In this document: piece by piece, positions 11,358-22,494 of the stretch | Layout of the letters: every line of letters starts with the position of its first letter | Position numbering within the stretch: the stretch's first letter is position 1 | NCBI RefSeq assembly: GCF_014805625.2 | Contig: NW_023998452.1 | Coordinates: 1,594,308 to 1,658,307, forward strand | Reading direction: 5' to 3' | DNA from: Glossina fuscipes | Lineage: Eukaryota; Arthropoda; Insecta; Diptera; Glossinidae | Length of the DNA stretch: 64,000 nt | Position numbers and translations under genes: made by a program | The notes under the pieces: generated by a model | The model's database searches: none | The model's input: the letters and a program-made list of their open reading frames with translations, nothing else | Told to the model about the DNA's origin: nothing

Positions 11358-12353
11358 ATGAGTCTCTTTAGAGATATTTTAGCACGTTTCCCTCGGGGCG
11401 GCCTAGCATATGTTTTTGCCTATGGATCTGGAGTAAAGCAGCAGTTAGGCTACAAAAAAATTGACCAACAGAGAGACAATATTATTGATTTAATATTTTG
11501 TGTAAAAGATCCCTTGGGTTGGCATGCTGAAAACATTGAACGTCATGAAAGCCATTATTCGGCGTTAAGACATTTGGGACCTACTTTTATTATGAAATAT
11601 CAAGAATATTTTGCAGCCAAAGTGTATTTTAATACTTTAGTGCCATTCCCGGATTTGGGTGTAAATATAAAATACGGTGTAATATCAAGGGAGCATCTGT
11701 TACAAGATTTATTGGAATGGAGGTATTTATATATTGCTGGACGCTTGCATAAGCCGGTTCGTGATATTGTGCCATTCGAAAGCGATCAATTATTGACGGA
11801 TGCATTAGCAAATAACTTAAACATTGCTTTCCAAATTGCTTTGCTATTACTACCCGAAAAGTTTACAGCATTTGATTTGTTTTGTGCCATATCAAATCTG
11901 AGTTATAAAGGAGATTTTCGTATGATTTTCGGTGAGAATAAAAATAAAGTACGAAACATAGTAAAAGCTCAGTTACCAGAGTTTTTCAAATTATATGAAC
12001 CAGCCATGAAGTCCTTAAGTCAATATGTGGCCATGAAATTTAAAACCAAAACTCGGAACGTAGAATATTTTGAACAAGATAAGTCACCAAGTGTAAACGA
12101 ACATCATTTGCGGTATGCTCCGTCAGAGTTACGTAAACGTTTGCTAAAAAATGCTGCTTTCAAAGGCACGTACGCAGAAGTTATTGTCCATTTAGCAATG
12201 CAAAAAAATTTACACGATATTGTTCAGGTTTCAGTAAACGATATAGTATGGCGTAGCAGCATAACACAATCTTTAAAAAATATTCCAAGCGCTGGATTCG
12301 TCAAATCCTTAGCATATAGTTATCGTAAAGCTTTAAAAACTTTTTCTGCGTAA
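11358..12353 (+). CDS. Tamm41: TAM41 / TAMM41, mitochondrial phosphatidate cytidylyltransferase
   Basis: A single-exon gene of 331 aa, close to the usual length of the family. TAM41 is a peripheral matrix-side inner-membrane enzyme making CDP-diacylglycerol from phosphatidic acid and CTP, the first step towards cardiolipin. The nucleotidyltransferase signature is clear: FAYGSGVKQQ (Gly/Ser 23-25) followed by NIIDLIFCVKDPLGWHAEN, with Asp 44 in the expected metal-ligand region, and RHESHYS after it. NIKYGVI and LYIAGRLHKPV are also typical. The ATG at 11358 is the first in frame and directly precedes the conserved N-terminal region; it lies inside TATCGATG. A candidate AATAAA is at 12633. The orthologue in Drosophila is, as I recall, CG33331. 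Neighbouring GPALPP1 is in the same orientation about 410 nt downstream but need not be co-transcribed. Confidence 0.93.
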   Translation: MSLFRDILARFPRGGLAYVFAYGSGVKQQLGYKKIDQQRDNIIDLIFCVKDPLGWHAENIERHESHYSALRHLGPTFIMKYQEYFAAKVYFNTLVPFPDLGVNIKYGVISREHLLQDLLEWRYLYIAGRLHKPVRDIVPFESDQLLTDALANNLNIAFQIALLLLPEKFTAFDLFCAISNLSYKGDFRMIFGENKNKVRNIVKAQLPEFFKLYEPAMKSLSQYVAMKFKTKTRNVEYFEQDKSPSVNEHHLRYAPSELRKRLLKNAAFKGTYAEVIVHLAMQKNLHDIVQVSVNDIVWRSSITQSLKNIPSAGFVKSLAYSYRKALKTFSA

Positions 12354-12632
12354 ATCGGTCATCTTACTTTCATATCCATTGCCACTCTCTACTTGCTTTT
12401 ATTTGTAGGACAAATGCATTTTCATCGCTTTTTAATTAAGGCTTTAAAGTTGATAATTAGTGTGTAAATAAGTAAAGTCTATTTAACACATATTTGATGA
12501 GCTTATGCGTACAAAAGCTTTAAAAAATAATTAGTAATTTATTTCTTGATAATTACATATAACCAAAGTAGTTTGTTATTCTTTCTTTTTTTTAATAATT
12601 TATTGTTGTATATTTTGTATCCAATTTTTAAT

Positions 12633-12638
12633 AATAAA
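12633..12638 (+). terminator. Poly(A) signal AATAAA of TAM41
   Basis: AATAAA 280 nt after the TAM41 stop, in an AT-rich 3' region and before the start of the next gene. Confidence 0.45.
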
Positions 12639-12764
12639 CTATTTATAAATTGCTAACTGACCGCAACTGATGTAAGCGTTTTCTTCTTCTCTCTGCAGTT
12701 TCAAACCGGCCAAATCACATTTTTAAGTTCAACCGAAAAGCGAAATTCTCGTTATTCTCGCGTC

Positions 12765-13910
12765 ATGTCCAGTGATATAGAATTGACAGAAATGGAAAGG
12801 GAAAGAAAAAAGAAGAAGAAATCAAAGAAGAAATCTGAACGGAAAAAACTTAAGAAAGAGAAAAAGAAGAAGACTGCTAAAAAAGAATCCAAAACTATCA
12901 AGTCGATCAAAGATGATATTACGAAATCTAAATATATTGTCCCAAATAATGAGACAAGTTTATTTGGCCCTGCTTTACCCCCTCATTTAATAGGGCAGAA
13001 AGTGGAAGCTTCTAAGGAGCCAATTCAAATTATAGAACCTATTCGAGGTGAATTTTTAGAAAATCATAGTTTCCCCTTGAAAGAAATATCTCAACGAGAT
13101 GATAGCACTGGAGGAAATGTTGAAGAATCTTTAATTGACACTTATGGGCCTTTACCAGTTGGGGAATTAAGCTCTACGCAAATAAAGTTGGAAGAGAGAG
13201 CTTTACAGTTGAAAATGGCAGCTATAGATGGGACGCTTGTTAACAGAAATGCCGATCAAAATGTGCGTGAGGAATGGATGTTGGAGTTACCAGAGATAGG
13301 TTTAAAGAAGGGTTTGCCATCACTGAGTAATTTGAAACGCGGTTTTTATCATGGAAAAGATAACCCAGATTTCAGTAATAGGTAAGTCATTTCGAAATTG
13401 AATTATAAAAAAAAATTTCTAAAGAATTTATTCAATACGACTTTAGAAGCACTTGGAAGTGATGCTATTTTTCTCATATTTATCGAAGATTTTACTCGTT
13501 TGATTTTTAGAACTGATTGGACGAAAACACCGAATCAAAATGTTGATTTTAAAGGAGAAAAACCTTGCACATCAAAACGCACCAGCACCAGCGACTCGTT
13601 AAAAGATAAGGCTCAACTCTTATATGATAAGCAACGAGATCGTGAACAAGAAGCTATGGCCAAAAGGCACGAAAAGAAATATAAGCGTGATGAATCCCTT
13701 GTTGAAATGCATAAAAAAAAATTGCGAAAAGAACAGAAAAAGAAAGAAAAGGAAATGAAGGAAAGCAATGCAAAACGTGAAAGGCGACCATTTAGCCGCG
13801 ATTTGGATTTAAAAATAAATAAAATTGACAGCAATCAAACTAAACAAATAGTGGATAAGGCGAAAATTCTAGATACAAAATTTTCTACTGGTCACACTAA
13901 ATATCTTTGA
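12765..13910 (+). CDS. GPALPP1: GPALPP1-like protein (DUF3752), 2 exons
   Basis: Exons 12765-13381 and 13511-13910 join in phase (AG|GTAAGT ... TTTTTAG|A) to 338 aa. The protein starts with a long lysine-rich stretch (about residues 12-48). It then has a FGPALPPHLIG motif, the family hallmark (here one full copy plus a degenerate TYGPLPVGE). The DUF3752 region carries REEWMLELPE and continues through the second exon, where charged coiled-coil-like KEK/KER repeats dominate. Biochemical function is not established in the family; the basic composition suggests a nuclear protein, which is an inference. It runs convergently into Cyclin C with only 106 nt between stop codons, so the 3' UTRs probably overlap. 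Confidence 0.88.
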
Positions 13911-14016
13911 TATATCATAATATACGCTTGTAGTTCTACTAGGGGATATACATTCGTCTTCATTCTTAGAGCTATGTACTATGAAAAAAGGAGAATAATT
14001 TATTTTTTAAGTAACT

Positions 14017-14887
14017 TTATCGCTGAGGTGCAGGTTTTGGTTTCGGTATTTTCGCTAAGAGCATTTGTATTTCGTCTTTTTCCTTCCAATCTTTCCATAA
14101 CTCGAAAAGATTAACAATGGCGCGTACAATTTCCTGAACTTTGTCCAAATCAACGTTAAGTTCAGCGAACCATTGCTTCATCGAGTCTTTTTGCAATATG
14201 ACACAGGCGATTTGTAAGCATGCTATAGCAATCTGTTAAATGATATATAGGTTTGTTAATTTAACTATGAATAATTGTTGTGAATTTAATTCACTTAACC
14301 TGGTATGGTGGATACAACAAACAAACATCCGTACGTAACGAATCATTAACAATTCGCCAGCTAAATGTTAATAACTGATCCTCTTGCCCCATATCTTGAA
14401 CTAGCTGCAATAATGGACGATACGGTTGATACACAATCAGACAGCAATCCAAATTTTCTAATAAATAAAACTCGCATTCCAAAATATGATTTGTGCGATA
14501 TGGAAAGTCTTGCGTGTAAGCGTAACTAAATTTACTTTTTATCACTGATTGGCAAATAGAAATTAAACGGGAATTTGAAATCACACCAAACTCTTCAACC
14601 TTAGATGCTAAAAGTATACAAGTAGGGGCCAACAGTAGAGGATCGATATTTTTCAAGGAATTTCTTGCGTAAAATCTTTTAAAATACACTGTTGCAGTGG
14701 CAATAACTTGTTGACGTAATTTCAACTGCTCTCCAAGTACTTGAATGACATTGGCAAAGAATATGAACACTTTTTGATACTCATCTTCGGATAGAATTTG
14801 TAAATCGTATTGACGTTCTCGTATTAAGTCTTGACGATCCAAAATCCACTGTTGGGAATGAGAACTTTGCCAAAAATTTCCAGCCAT
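14017..14887 (-). CDS. CycC: Cyclin C (Mediator CDK8 module), 2 exons
   Basis: Minus-strand exons 14887-14300 and 14232-14017 join in phase (CAG|GTTAAG ... AACAG|ATT) to 267 aa, the same length as Drosophila Cyclin C. Cyclin C partners CDK8 in the Mediator kinase module that regulates RNA polymerase II. The N-terminal MAGNFWQSSHSQQWILDRQD is the highly conserved CDK8-contacting helix. The cyclin box follows, with TATVYFKRFYARNSL and LLAPTCILLASKVEEFG. The second cyclin fold starts near IAIACLQIACV at the exon junction. The short C-terminal tail ends PKPKPAPQR. The gene is divergent from PMPCB, with about 525 nt between start codons, and the sequence GGCATCACTA lies 114 nt upstream of its ATG. 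Confidence 0.96.
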
Positions 14888-15000
14888 CGAAATTTCCAGA
14901 GCAATTGGAGAAGCACTCGAAATTTAGACTGCGTTAAAAATTGGTTTATTGCCTTTCCCGGTAATTTCGACAGAATATCAGCTGTTAGCTGCGTTACGCA

Positions 15001-15010
15001 TAGTGATGCC
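15001..15010 (-). promoter_or_regulatory. Possible core-promoter element GGCATCACTA upstream of CycC
   Basis: On the minus strand this reads GGCATCACTA, resembling the fly housekeeping core-promoter 'motif 7' (CATCNCTR core). It lies 114 nt upstream of the CycC start codon. The same string with a final G occurs at a matching distance upstream of DPH2 (19316-19325). Function is inferred from the match and the position only. Confidence 0.35.
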
Positions 15011-15412
15011 ACACACGCGAAACCGTCATTAAATATATAATTTTCGGAAAATAATATTTTTTCGAAGGGTTGGTAATAAAAGCCAAATTCTTTTCTTAAA
15101 GGACTTGCTTATCGTAATTAAAAAAAAATGTATCTACAAAATTTAGAAATTGAAATTTAAAAAACTTTATTATAAAGTTGAAAATTCCATTGTGTTCACT
15201 TTCAAGGCAATTATATTGCAAATCTAAATTAAAAAAAAGAAATTACTTTTTTAAACTTTTATCTACTGCTTGCGACATTACGAAATTTCTGATTGTCATT
15301 TAAGATAACTAACTTCATTAAAGAAAATTAATTTTCTGAAATCATTATTGGCTAGTCTTATTTCGAGGACACATTCATAAGTTTTCCGATCGAATAAAAA
15401 TTCAAATAAAAA

Positions 15413-17155
15413 ATGGCTATGTGTGTACTTGGCATTTCGCAAAATTTGCGACCGCTCTCCAAAGGAGTAAACATGTTAAAGGTAATTAATTGCAAATATC
15501 CTTTTTTTTCCTCTTTTGGAAGAAATATTACATAATCAACGTACAAGATTTCGGATACTTGGAAAAATTCGAAAAAGGTATCTATCCATTAGAAAAAGAC
15601 GAAGCCTAATAAATCTGTTTGCAGCGCTTCAAAGCTTCTAATGCAGAACTAATGACGAAGTGTCTCCTGAACATTCCAGCGACCCAAGTGACTATAATGG
15701 ACAATTGTTTGCGCGTTGCTAGCGAAGATTCGGGTGCTTCTACTGCCACAGTAGGCCTTTGGATTGATGCCGGTTCTCGATCTGAGACGCCACAAAACAA
15801 CGGTGTTGCCCACTTTTTGGAGCATATGGCTTTCAAGGCAAGTTAAACTTCTGTTAAGGTCTGCAGAAATTTTGAAAGACTATATTTCTTTTAAAGGGTA
15901 CTTCTAAAAGATCTCAGACAGATTTAGAATTAGAAGTTGAGAATATGGGCGCCCATTTGAATGCTTACACTTCGCGGGAACAAACAGTTTTCTATGCCAA
16001 GTGCTTGTCAAAAGATGTACCAAAATCTGTCGAAATTTTGGCTGATATTATACAATATTCAAAATTAGGCGAATCTGAAATCGAACGTGAGCGCTCGGTG
16101 ATTTTACGTGAAATGCAAGAAGTTGAAAGCAATTTACAAGAAGTAGTTTTCGATCATCTGCACGCCACTGCCTACCAAGGAACTGCACTGGGTCAAACTA
16201 TTTTAGGGCCCACGAAAAATATCAAGTGAATTTGTTCGCGAACCTTCTTATTTCAAATATTTAATTTATCGTTATTTTAGGAGTATTGGCAGAAACGATT
16301 TGCAAGCTTACATCAACACTCATTACAAGGCTTCGCGCATCGTTTTATCTGGTGCTGGTGGCGTGAAACATAATGAATTAGTGCAGTTGGCCGAACAGTA
16401 TTTGGGTAAAATGGAAAACACGTTCGATGGCAAACCACCATCAATGGATCCTTGCCGTTTCACTGGCTCTGAAGTTCGTGTTCGTGACGATTCGCTTCCG
16501 TTGGCCCATGTTGCCATCGCTGTTGAAGGTTGCGGTTGGTCGGATCAAGATAACATTCCTTTGATGGTGGCCAATACATTGATTGGCGCATGGGATCGCT
16601 CTCAGGGAGGCGGAGTTAATAATGCTTCCAATTTAGCCCGTGCCTGTGCTGAAGATAGTAAGTTTTCTCGTTTTCGTTATCTAAAGCTCTTATCCGATTA
16701 TAATTTTCATGGCGGCAGATCTCTGCCACAGTTTCCAATCGTTCAATACATGCTATAAGGATACAGGCCTATGGGGAATTTATTACGTTTGCGATCCGTT
16801 AGAGTGTGAAAATATGTTATTTAATATTCAAACGGAATGGATGCGTCTTTGCACTATGGTCACGGAAGCTGAAGTTGACCGTGCCAAGAATTTACTAAAA
16901 ACCAATATGTTATTGCAACTCGATGGTACTACTCCCATTTGCGAAGATATAGGTAGACAAATTCTTTGTTACGGGCGGCGTATACCGTTGCATGAACTCG
17001 AACAACGTATTGAAGCCGTTGATGTTAAAAATATTCGTGATGTTGCTATGAAATACATTTACGATAGGTGTCCTGCCGTTGCTGCTGTTGGTCCTGTCGA
17101 AAATTTGCCAGATTATAACAGAATTCGTTCATCTATGTACTGGTTGAGGGTTTAA
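15413..17155 (+). CDS. PMPCB: Mitochondrial processing peptidase beta subunit (MPPbeta), 5 exons
   Basis: Exons 15413-15481, 15625-15837, 15897-16225, 16281-16657 and 16719-17155 give 474 aa; human PMPCB has 489. It is the zinc-bearing M16 subunit that removes matrix targeting presequences. The HxxEH zinc motif is HFLEH (His 86, Glu 89, His 90) with the distal Glu at 166 in ILREMQEVE, so it looks catalytically competent. [29 protein letters not shown] and [17 protein letters not shown] are family hallmarks. The N terminus ([18 protein letters not shown]) is basic with no acidic residues, fitting a presequence. Intron 2 starts with GC rather than GT (AAG|GCAAGT at 15838); no GT alternative keeps the conserved HMAFKGT frame. 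AATAAA is at 17211. Confidence 0.95.
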
Positions 17156-17210
17156 AATTGAATAGGGAGATTCAAGGGGAGTGTGATTTAAATGTTTGCG
17201 AAAAATGATT

Positions 17211-17216
17211 AATAAA
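17211..17216 (+). terminator. Poly(A) signal AATAAA of PMPCB
   Basis: AATAAA 55 nt after the PMPCB stop. Confidence 0.55.
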
Positions 17217-17523
17217 TTAAATCTAAATTATTGAAAGTAAATATAAATTTCTCTTGTGTAAGGAACAAATTAATCGTGATTAATAAACTATTATGTGATT
17301 AAAAAACAACCTGAATAAACTGAAGTTGCCAGTTGTTCGTGAACTGCGTAGTTTTTACTTACGAAGTCAATTGCTTAATAGGTCTCGAAACGTCTACAAA
17401 TTTTTATTAAAAATGCTCGTAATGAAAAATGTACAGCGTTTTTCAATGTGTATGTAGTATTACATACACCCTTTTGTTTGTTTTGTTTTTTGATAATGAA
17501 TAGTAATTACATAAATGGTTAGC

Positions 17524-19219
17524 TTATTCATGCGTATATCGTATTGGAATACCATTTAAGCCCTTTTCAATTACTGCTGGTTCAGTGCGACCCAAAGCGG
17601 GTTCTAAACCAAGCCAAGTGCGATCCTCAAACCTTAGGCCAATATTTGAAGACATAATCTCCATACGGGGTGCTTTGGTTACGTCATAGTTTTGTTCTTT
17701 TAATGCAGATATATCGGGTTCATTATTAACATTGCTTACGTGCCCACATACTCGTAAATGTCCATCGATTAAGCTTACATCATTGGTTTTATTAAGATCG
17801 GTCACCTCGAATTCGACAAAGGAACGGCCTTCAGGTAAGAGTTCCTTGAAATCTGTTACATATACTTCAGGGTAATGCGAATGCCATGAGGGATTTAAAG
17901 CCATCTCAGCTTCAAAAACTGACACAATAGGTCTGTAGAACTCTTTCGAGTCAAAGTTGTTATTAAAAGGGCAGCCGATTAGCACAAAGCAATCAATTTC
18001 TAAGAAATTTGCCAACTTAGCGGGATTGATGCGACCCACCGAAATAATTTGAGTTTTTATTCCCCGACTTTTCGCCATACCCTGTATACGTTTTACCATG
18101 TCCAGGCAACCATTTGCATTAAGCGTGGCGACTATCAAACCTAAAGTTTGGGCATCTTTACACTTTTCTATGTAATAGTAACGGCGACGTATATAGTTAG
18201 CTTTTAAAGGATTTTTCTCCTGAAAATTGTTTAAAAATGATTCGTATATGAACCATTTTGCTGCTTTCGTGCTAAGTGATAAATTAAAGAATCTAATATT
18301 ATCCCTGCCCACGAATACGCAAACACACGATTCATCCAATTCATCGATTTCTTTATGAAAATCTCCGCACTTTCTGATAATTTGACCATTGTGTGATAAA
18401 GTACCGTAATTAGTGCCGCCATATTCGATAACATATAATCCTTTACACTGCAATCTTTTCAAGTCACTTAAGAAAGTTTTCTTGGTCTCATCATTGTCGA
18501 ATTTTGTCATTTTTAACAGAGATTCTTCTTTTTCTTCGAGAACGACGGCAGATTCAGCTTCAAGAACATGATGATATCCAATATCTAAGTAAATAATAAC
18601 TGTTTCACCTTCGAAATCCTGCTTAAAGTTTAAAAGATGTTCAGAAAACTTTAGACAATCGATGGACAATTGTGGAAAACAATAAAATACGGGCAAAGAA
18701 GAAGAAGAATTGCTTCGACAAGCATAACCGAAATGTAAAATGCCATCGGCATCCACATGAGCAGCAGCTATCTACAGAAAAGATATTTGAAATTTTTAAA
18801 AAGATATAAAGAAAAAAAAATTATGCTAAAAACCTCATCTACACAGCAACTGCCGTAGGACGTGTCTGCCAATATAAAAATCTTTACTTCATTATCGAGC
18901 TCTTTATCGTTAGTTAATTCATCCCGCAAACTTGTAGCGATGGCTTCACTGTGACAAAGGTAGTCGTCAGGGAATTGTAAACAAACCTATCAAAAGCATA
19001 ATGATGTCATTACTTTTACTTATATATATACATATATGTTTTCCACGATTTCCCATTTACCCTTCTCAAACTATTAGAACGTATCCACCTTATGCATTTT
19101 TCACGTTGCTCTTCACTCCAAATTTGCTCGTAACTTGCTGGAATTGTTTCATCAATTTCCACTTGTTTCTCCAAACTAACACCTTCTGGACTTGAAAATG
19201 CTGATGCAGTCGAATTCAT
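17524..19219 (-). CDS. Dph2: DPH2, diphthamide biosynthesis 3-amino-3-carboxypropyl transfer subunit, 3 exons
   Basis: Minus-strand exons 19219-19061, 18986-18834 and 18771-17524 join in phase to 519 aa; human DPH2 has 489. DPH1-DPH2 use [4Fe-4S] chemistry on S-adenosylmethionine to start diphthamide synthesis on a histidine of elongation factor 2. Family features are YEQIWSEEQREKCIRWI, QFPDDYLCHSEAI, ILADTSYGSCCVDE (Cys 100/101, cluster ligand position) and LIGCPFN (Cys 371). HVDADGILHFGYAC is also characteristic. The C-terminal FEDRTWLGLEPALG is typical of DPH2. The N-terminal exon encodes a 53-residue acidic leader. The gene converges on PMPCB. GGCATCACTG lies about 100 nt upstream of the ATG. 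Confidence 0.94.
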
Positions 19220-19315
19220 TTTTTTTTTGTTTTTTTTTATAATTTGACAAAGTTAAGAAAATTAGAAAAGTTAGTATCGTCTTTGTTTACAAATGTTAAT
19301 ATTTGCGAAACGAGA

Positions 19316-19325
19316 CAGTGATGCC
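19316..19325 (-). promoter_or_regulatory. Possible core-promoter element GGCATCACTG upstream of DPH2
   Basis: Minus-strand match to the CATCNCTR core, about 100 nt before the DPH2 start codon. It is the counterpart of the element upstream of CycC. Confidence 0.35.
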
Positions 19326-20729
19326 CATTAATGCTTTATTTCAACGCAATTGACATGGTTCAGATGCATTTTGCTTCTTCGTTCATCTCGATAACGTCAC
19401 AAAGTTGGTTTTGAGATTGTATTAAATCTAAGGGGGCTGATACATTGGCGCGTCATTTTCGTTTTCGGGTTAAAAACTTTCACGGTGGTGCTATTATATT
19501 GTTTTACAGAAAAATTCAAATAAAAACGTACGATTTTAGAATCAAAAATAAAGAAATCAAGGTTAAGATAAACTTAATCATAAACAACAAATGAAGAAAA
19601 AAATAACAATTTTGTTACGCTTCATAACCTGTTTAAATTTTTTAACACCATCGCGAGCTCTTTTGTACATGACTTGGAAATTACTACTTATGACTCTCCG
19701 ATGGAACAGTTTCAACTTTAAGATAGATGGTCTTTATCGCCTGTTTTTCATTTCTGAACGATATAAAACAAAAGTGCAAATCACATAACATAAAAGAAAT
19801 TACTTTAATGTAATAAATACCGTTAAAATTTTTAAGGAACGATCATCATTTATTCTCTGCTTTTTTTATTTTTGTTTCATTTCTACGTAGACACGCAAAA
19901 CCGTATGATTAATCAATTCCCGTAAAGTTTTGAAAAAGGTTGGGAAAGTTGGTCTCCCACTACGAAAATAGGAATAACGTTTCAGCCCCCTACTTGCGTA
20001 ACTGTCTGGTGGTAGACATTTGTAAGGTCTATTTTAACGCTGTTTCGATTTTCATTTTCTTGAGGCACTATTTTCATAGGCAGAAAAGATTTTTAAGGAG
20101 CGTGAATTTTTTTGATGGGACAAGTCGCCCTCCTTTAAGGAATCTGTTTTATTATTTTTTTTTTCGCCCTTACTACCATAACTTCAATGTTATCAGACTG
20201 TAGACAATAAACTGGCCGTCGTCAAGGTCGTTCTTTTCTAATACTCTAAATATATGGAATCATTTGGCAGCCGTTATAGCGATCCTTATCAACTCGTTCA
20301 GTTTTCTACCGCCTTTCTTAAGTATGCATGGATCTTAACCTTTTCAAGTGATATTCCTTTACGTATTATGCTATATTTTCTATCATTTTTATCGTTATTT
20401 TGAAATTAAACCAAAACAAGTATAGACGTAGTGGACGGGAGGCAACCGTTAAATACCCTACAGCACATTCCTAATATCTCACATGGGAAGAGACCGAAAG
20501 CGCACTCTGATCTGAACCGTTTTCAATGGTGTTTGGGTCGGTATACCAAATTTCATCAATATATCTGAAAACTTGCGAGCTGCTAAGCTGAATACAAGAA
20601 CACAAGACGCACAGGCAAGCTTAGTTCGCTTCTGAGTAGTGATCCCGAATCGGTCCGTATAATAAAAGGTGCGTCGCACAAACGTAATGTGTCTTTAGAC
20701 CACAAGTGGTGTGGAAATTTGTGTTTGAT
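19326..20729. other. Intergenic region, no gene seen
   Basis: AT-rich sequence with only short chance reading frames. A decayed repeat (copy B) occupies about 20495-20690. No splice-linked coding exons were recognised. Confidence 0.5.
20495..20690 (+). repeat. Decayed dispersed repeat, copy B
   Basis: Shares with copy C (22495-22705) a block reading, in B, CAAATTTCATCAATATATCT followed closely by TTGCGA, and a downstream block around GATCCCGAATCGGTCC ... TATAATAAAA. Order and spacing of the blocks agree between copies, which argues for common descent rather than chance. An open frame on the minus strand across it is not considered coding. Confidence 0.5.
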
Positions 20730-20876
20730 TTAGACAGCTGTTGTCACCTCAACTTTTCCTTTTCCCTTCTTCTTCCGTAAATCAACAATAGATGAGGGAA
20801 CAATATGAGGATCAAATTCAATATCTATAGGATCTGAGTATTCATGACTTCCAATTGAAGCTTTTTTATCATTCAT
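20730..20876 (-). CDS. Candidate small protein, 48 aa
   Basis: A minus-strand ATG at 20876, with an in-frame stop immediately before it (TAA ATG), opens 48 codons ending in TAA at 20730. The peptide begins MNDKKASIGSHEYSDPIDIE, continues FDPHIVPSSIVDL and ends with a basic RKKKGKGK then VEVTTAV. It is neither repetitive nor low in complexity, and the codon choice looks coding against AT-rich surroundings. It is head-to-head with the 21195 gene (about 320 nt between ATGs). I do not recognise a family; it could be a first exon, but no clear donor follows and the stop is in frame. Confidence 0.42.
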   Translation of the reverse strand: MNDKKASIGSHEYSDPIDIEFDPHIVPSSIVDLRKKKGKGKVEVTTAV

Positions 20877-21194
20877 TTATTTTGGAGTAAATATTTTATC
20901 AAATTTCTCGCCTTTTTCGCCGACGACTGACGATAATCATGCAACGTGAAACGTTTTCTCTTTTGAAAACATTAAGGCAACCGAAATAATTTTTGTAGAC
21001 CTATTTGTTATGACATATTTAAAGCTTAAGTCTAAATTAATTTTATGTATGTTTATAAAAAATTATTGATTATTGATTATACATATAAAGAATACAATAT
21101 TTGATTAGAAGAAAAAATTTTCTCTAAATATTAAAAATTTTACACTTTTCAAAAATATTCGTATATTAATTGAAGGTCGTCGTCCTAATTTAAT

Positions 21195-21584
21195 ATGGCG
21201 TCTTGTTCGAAACGTGGTAAAGATCGCCTTACATTTATACCGGACTATCGCACGCGACCCTTAACTGAAAAATTTTACTCAAAGTACGACAGAATGCCCA
21301 AAGAAACAACGCCCGAGATAAGAAAATACGAAGAAGAAATTGAACGCGTTCGCACTTATGACATCCGATGCCATATAAAATTACCCCGTTATTCCAATCA
21401 AACTTATGGCTGGTTACCCGGCTATAAAATACGTTTCCTGCAATATTGCGATTTAAATATTGAAGAGAGTCAAGCTATTAAAGACGCCGTCAAAAATATA
21501 TTTATAGATCATATAAGTGATCCTTTGCCATCATATCATGAGTGCTCATGTAAATTTTTGCGCAAAAGGCCCTGTTGGACTTAA
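21195..21584 (+). CDS. Uncharacterised 129-aa protein, single exon
   Basis: ATG at 21195 to TAA at 21584, no intron needed. The sequence is rich in Tyr, Arg, Lys and Pro, with PDYRTRPLTEKFYSKYDRMP, then YSNQTYGWLPGYKIRF, then a Cys-rich tail (HECSCKFLRKRPCW). No signal peptide or membrane segment is seen. Pro/Tyr-rich small basic proteins of this style are common among axonemal microtubule-inner proteins and sperm proteins, but that is only a resemblance and I assign no function. The ORF is clearly better than chance in composition. An AATAAA-like A-rich stretch follows the stop (about 21617). Confidence 0.7.
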   Translation: MASCSKRGKDRLTFIPDYRTRPLTEKFYSKYDRMPKETTPEIRKYEEEIERVRTYDIRCHIKLPRYSNQTYGWLPGYKIRFLQYCDLNIEESQAIKDAVKNIFIDHISDPLPSYHECSCKFLRKRPCWT

Positions 21585-22494
21585 GTCTTTATGAAAACAC
21601 ATTCGATTATGAAATGAAATAAAAAAAGAAAAACGTAACATAAAAAAAAAAATAAAAATTGCAAATTATTGTCCTGAAAATCATTTATGAAGAAGTAAAT
21701 TTACTGGCGACTCTGTGCATTCGGGACTATCCTCCAGCATGCATTCTAAAGCACATACTTTATGCGAACTTCAGACAAGGAAGAGATTTGAAATGTTCAA
21801 TATATTTCAAGCTTAAGTCATGTAGTGTGGAGCTCTTTTTGGGCACACGCATGTTTGTATGTATTTTATTATCCCATATTCATATGAAGACATCTGTCGG
21901 TGATGAAAGTTTCGGTCAGATAACTTTTTGAATCGTACACACGTATTACAAAGTATTTACCATGAGTCGTCGATGCCTTTTTTTTTTAATTGCGACCATA
22001 ACCAGATATCGAATAACATTTTAAGAATGTTCTTATCTCTATTTTCAAATAGACAATGGTGATCTGTAGAAACACGGTGAAGAAGCCGCTATGAAAAATA
22101 TGCTTTTTTGTAAAAGCTATTGTGCCGCCATTTTGTTTTTTATTTAGATCGTATTTCAAGTACTTCGAATTATATGCAAACATTTGGGAAAAGCTTTCCC
22201 AGTAGATCGATTTGCTTTCATAAGTGAAAAGCGGGAAAATGGTTTATAATTTCATGTTCATAAAGTAGCATTGCCGCTCAAGACATAATTGTACTCTTGT
22301 GTTCACTTCGTAATGTCTTTGCCATTTAGTCAAAGAATTCATTCATTATTTTATAATAAGAAAAAACAACTAAAAGATTGTAGTCGGTCACGGTCGACCA
22401 TTGAATAATTGACATACATCACCCAGTATAGTCATTCAACTGTTTCAAAATAGACGTTATAATATATCTAGGCGATATAGTATATATAGTTCGA

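Noticed and set aside
14831..15040. ORF antisense to and upstream of Cyclin C
   Set aside because: It overlaps the conserved CycC start on the other strand and is the shadow of that exon plus promoter.
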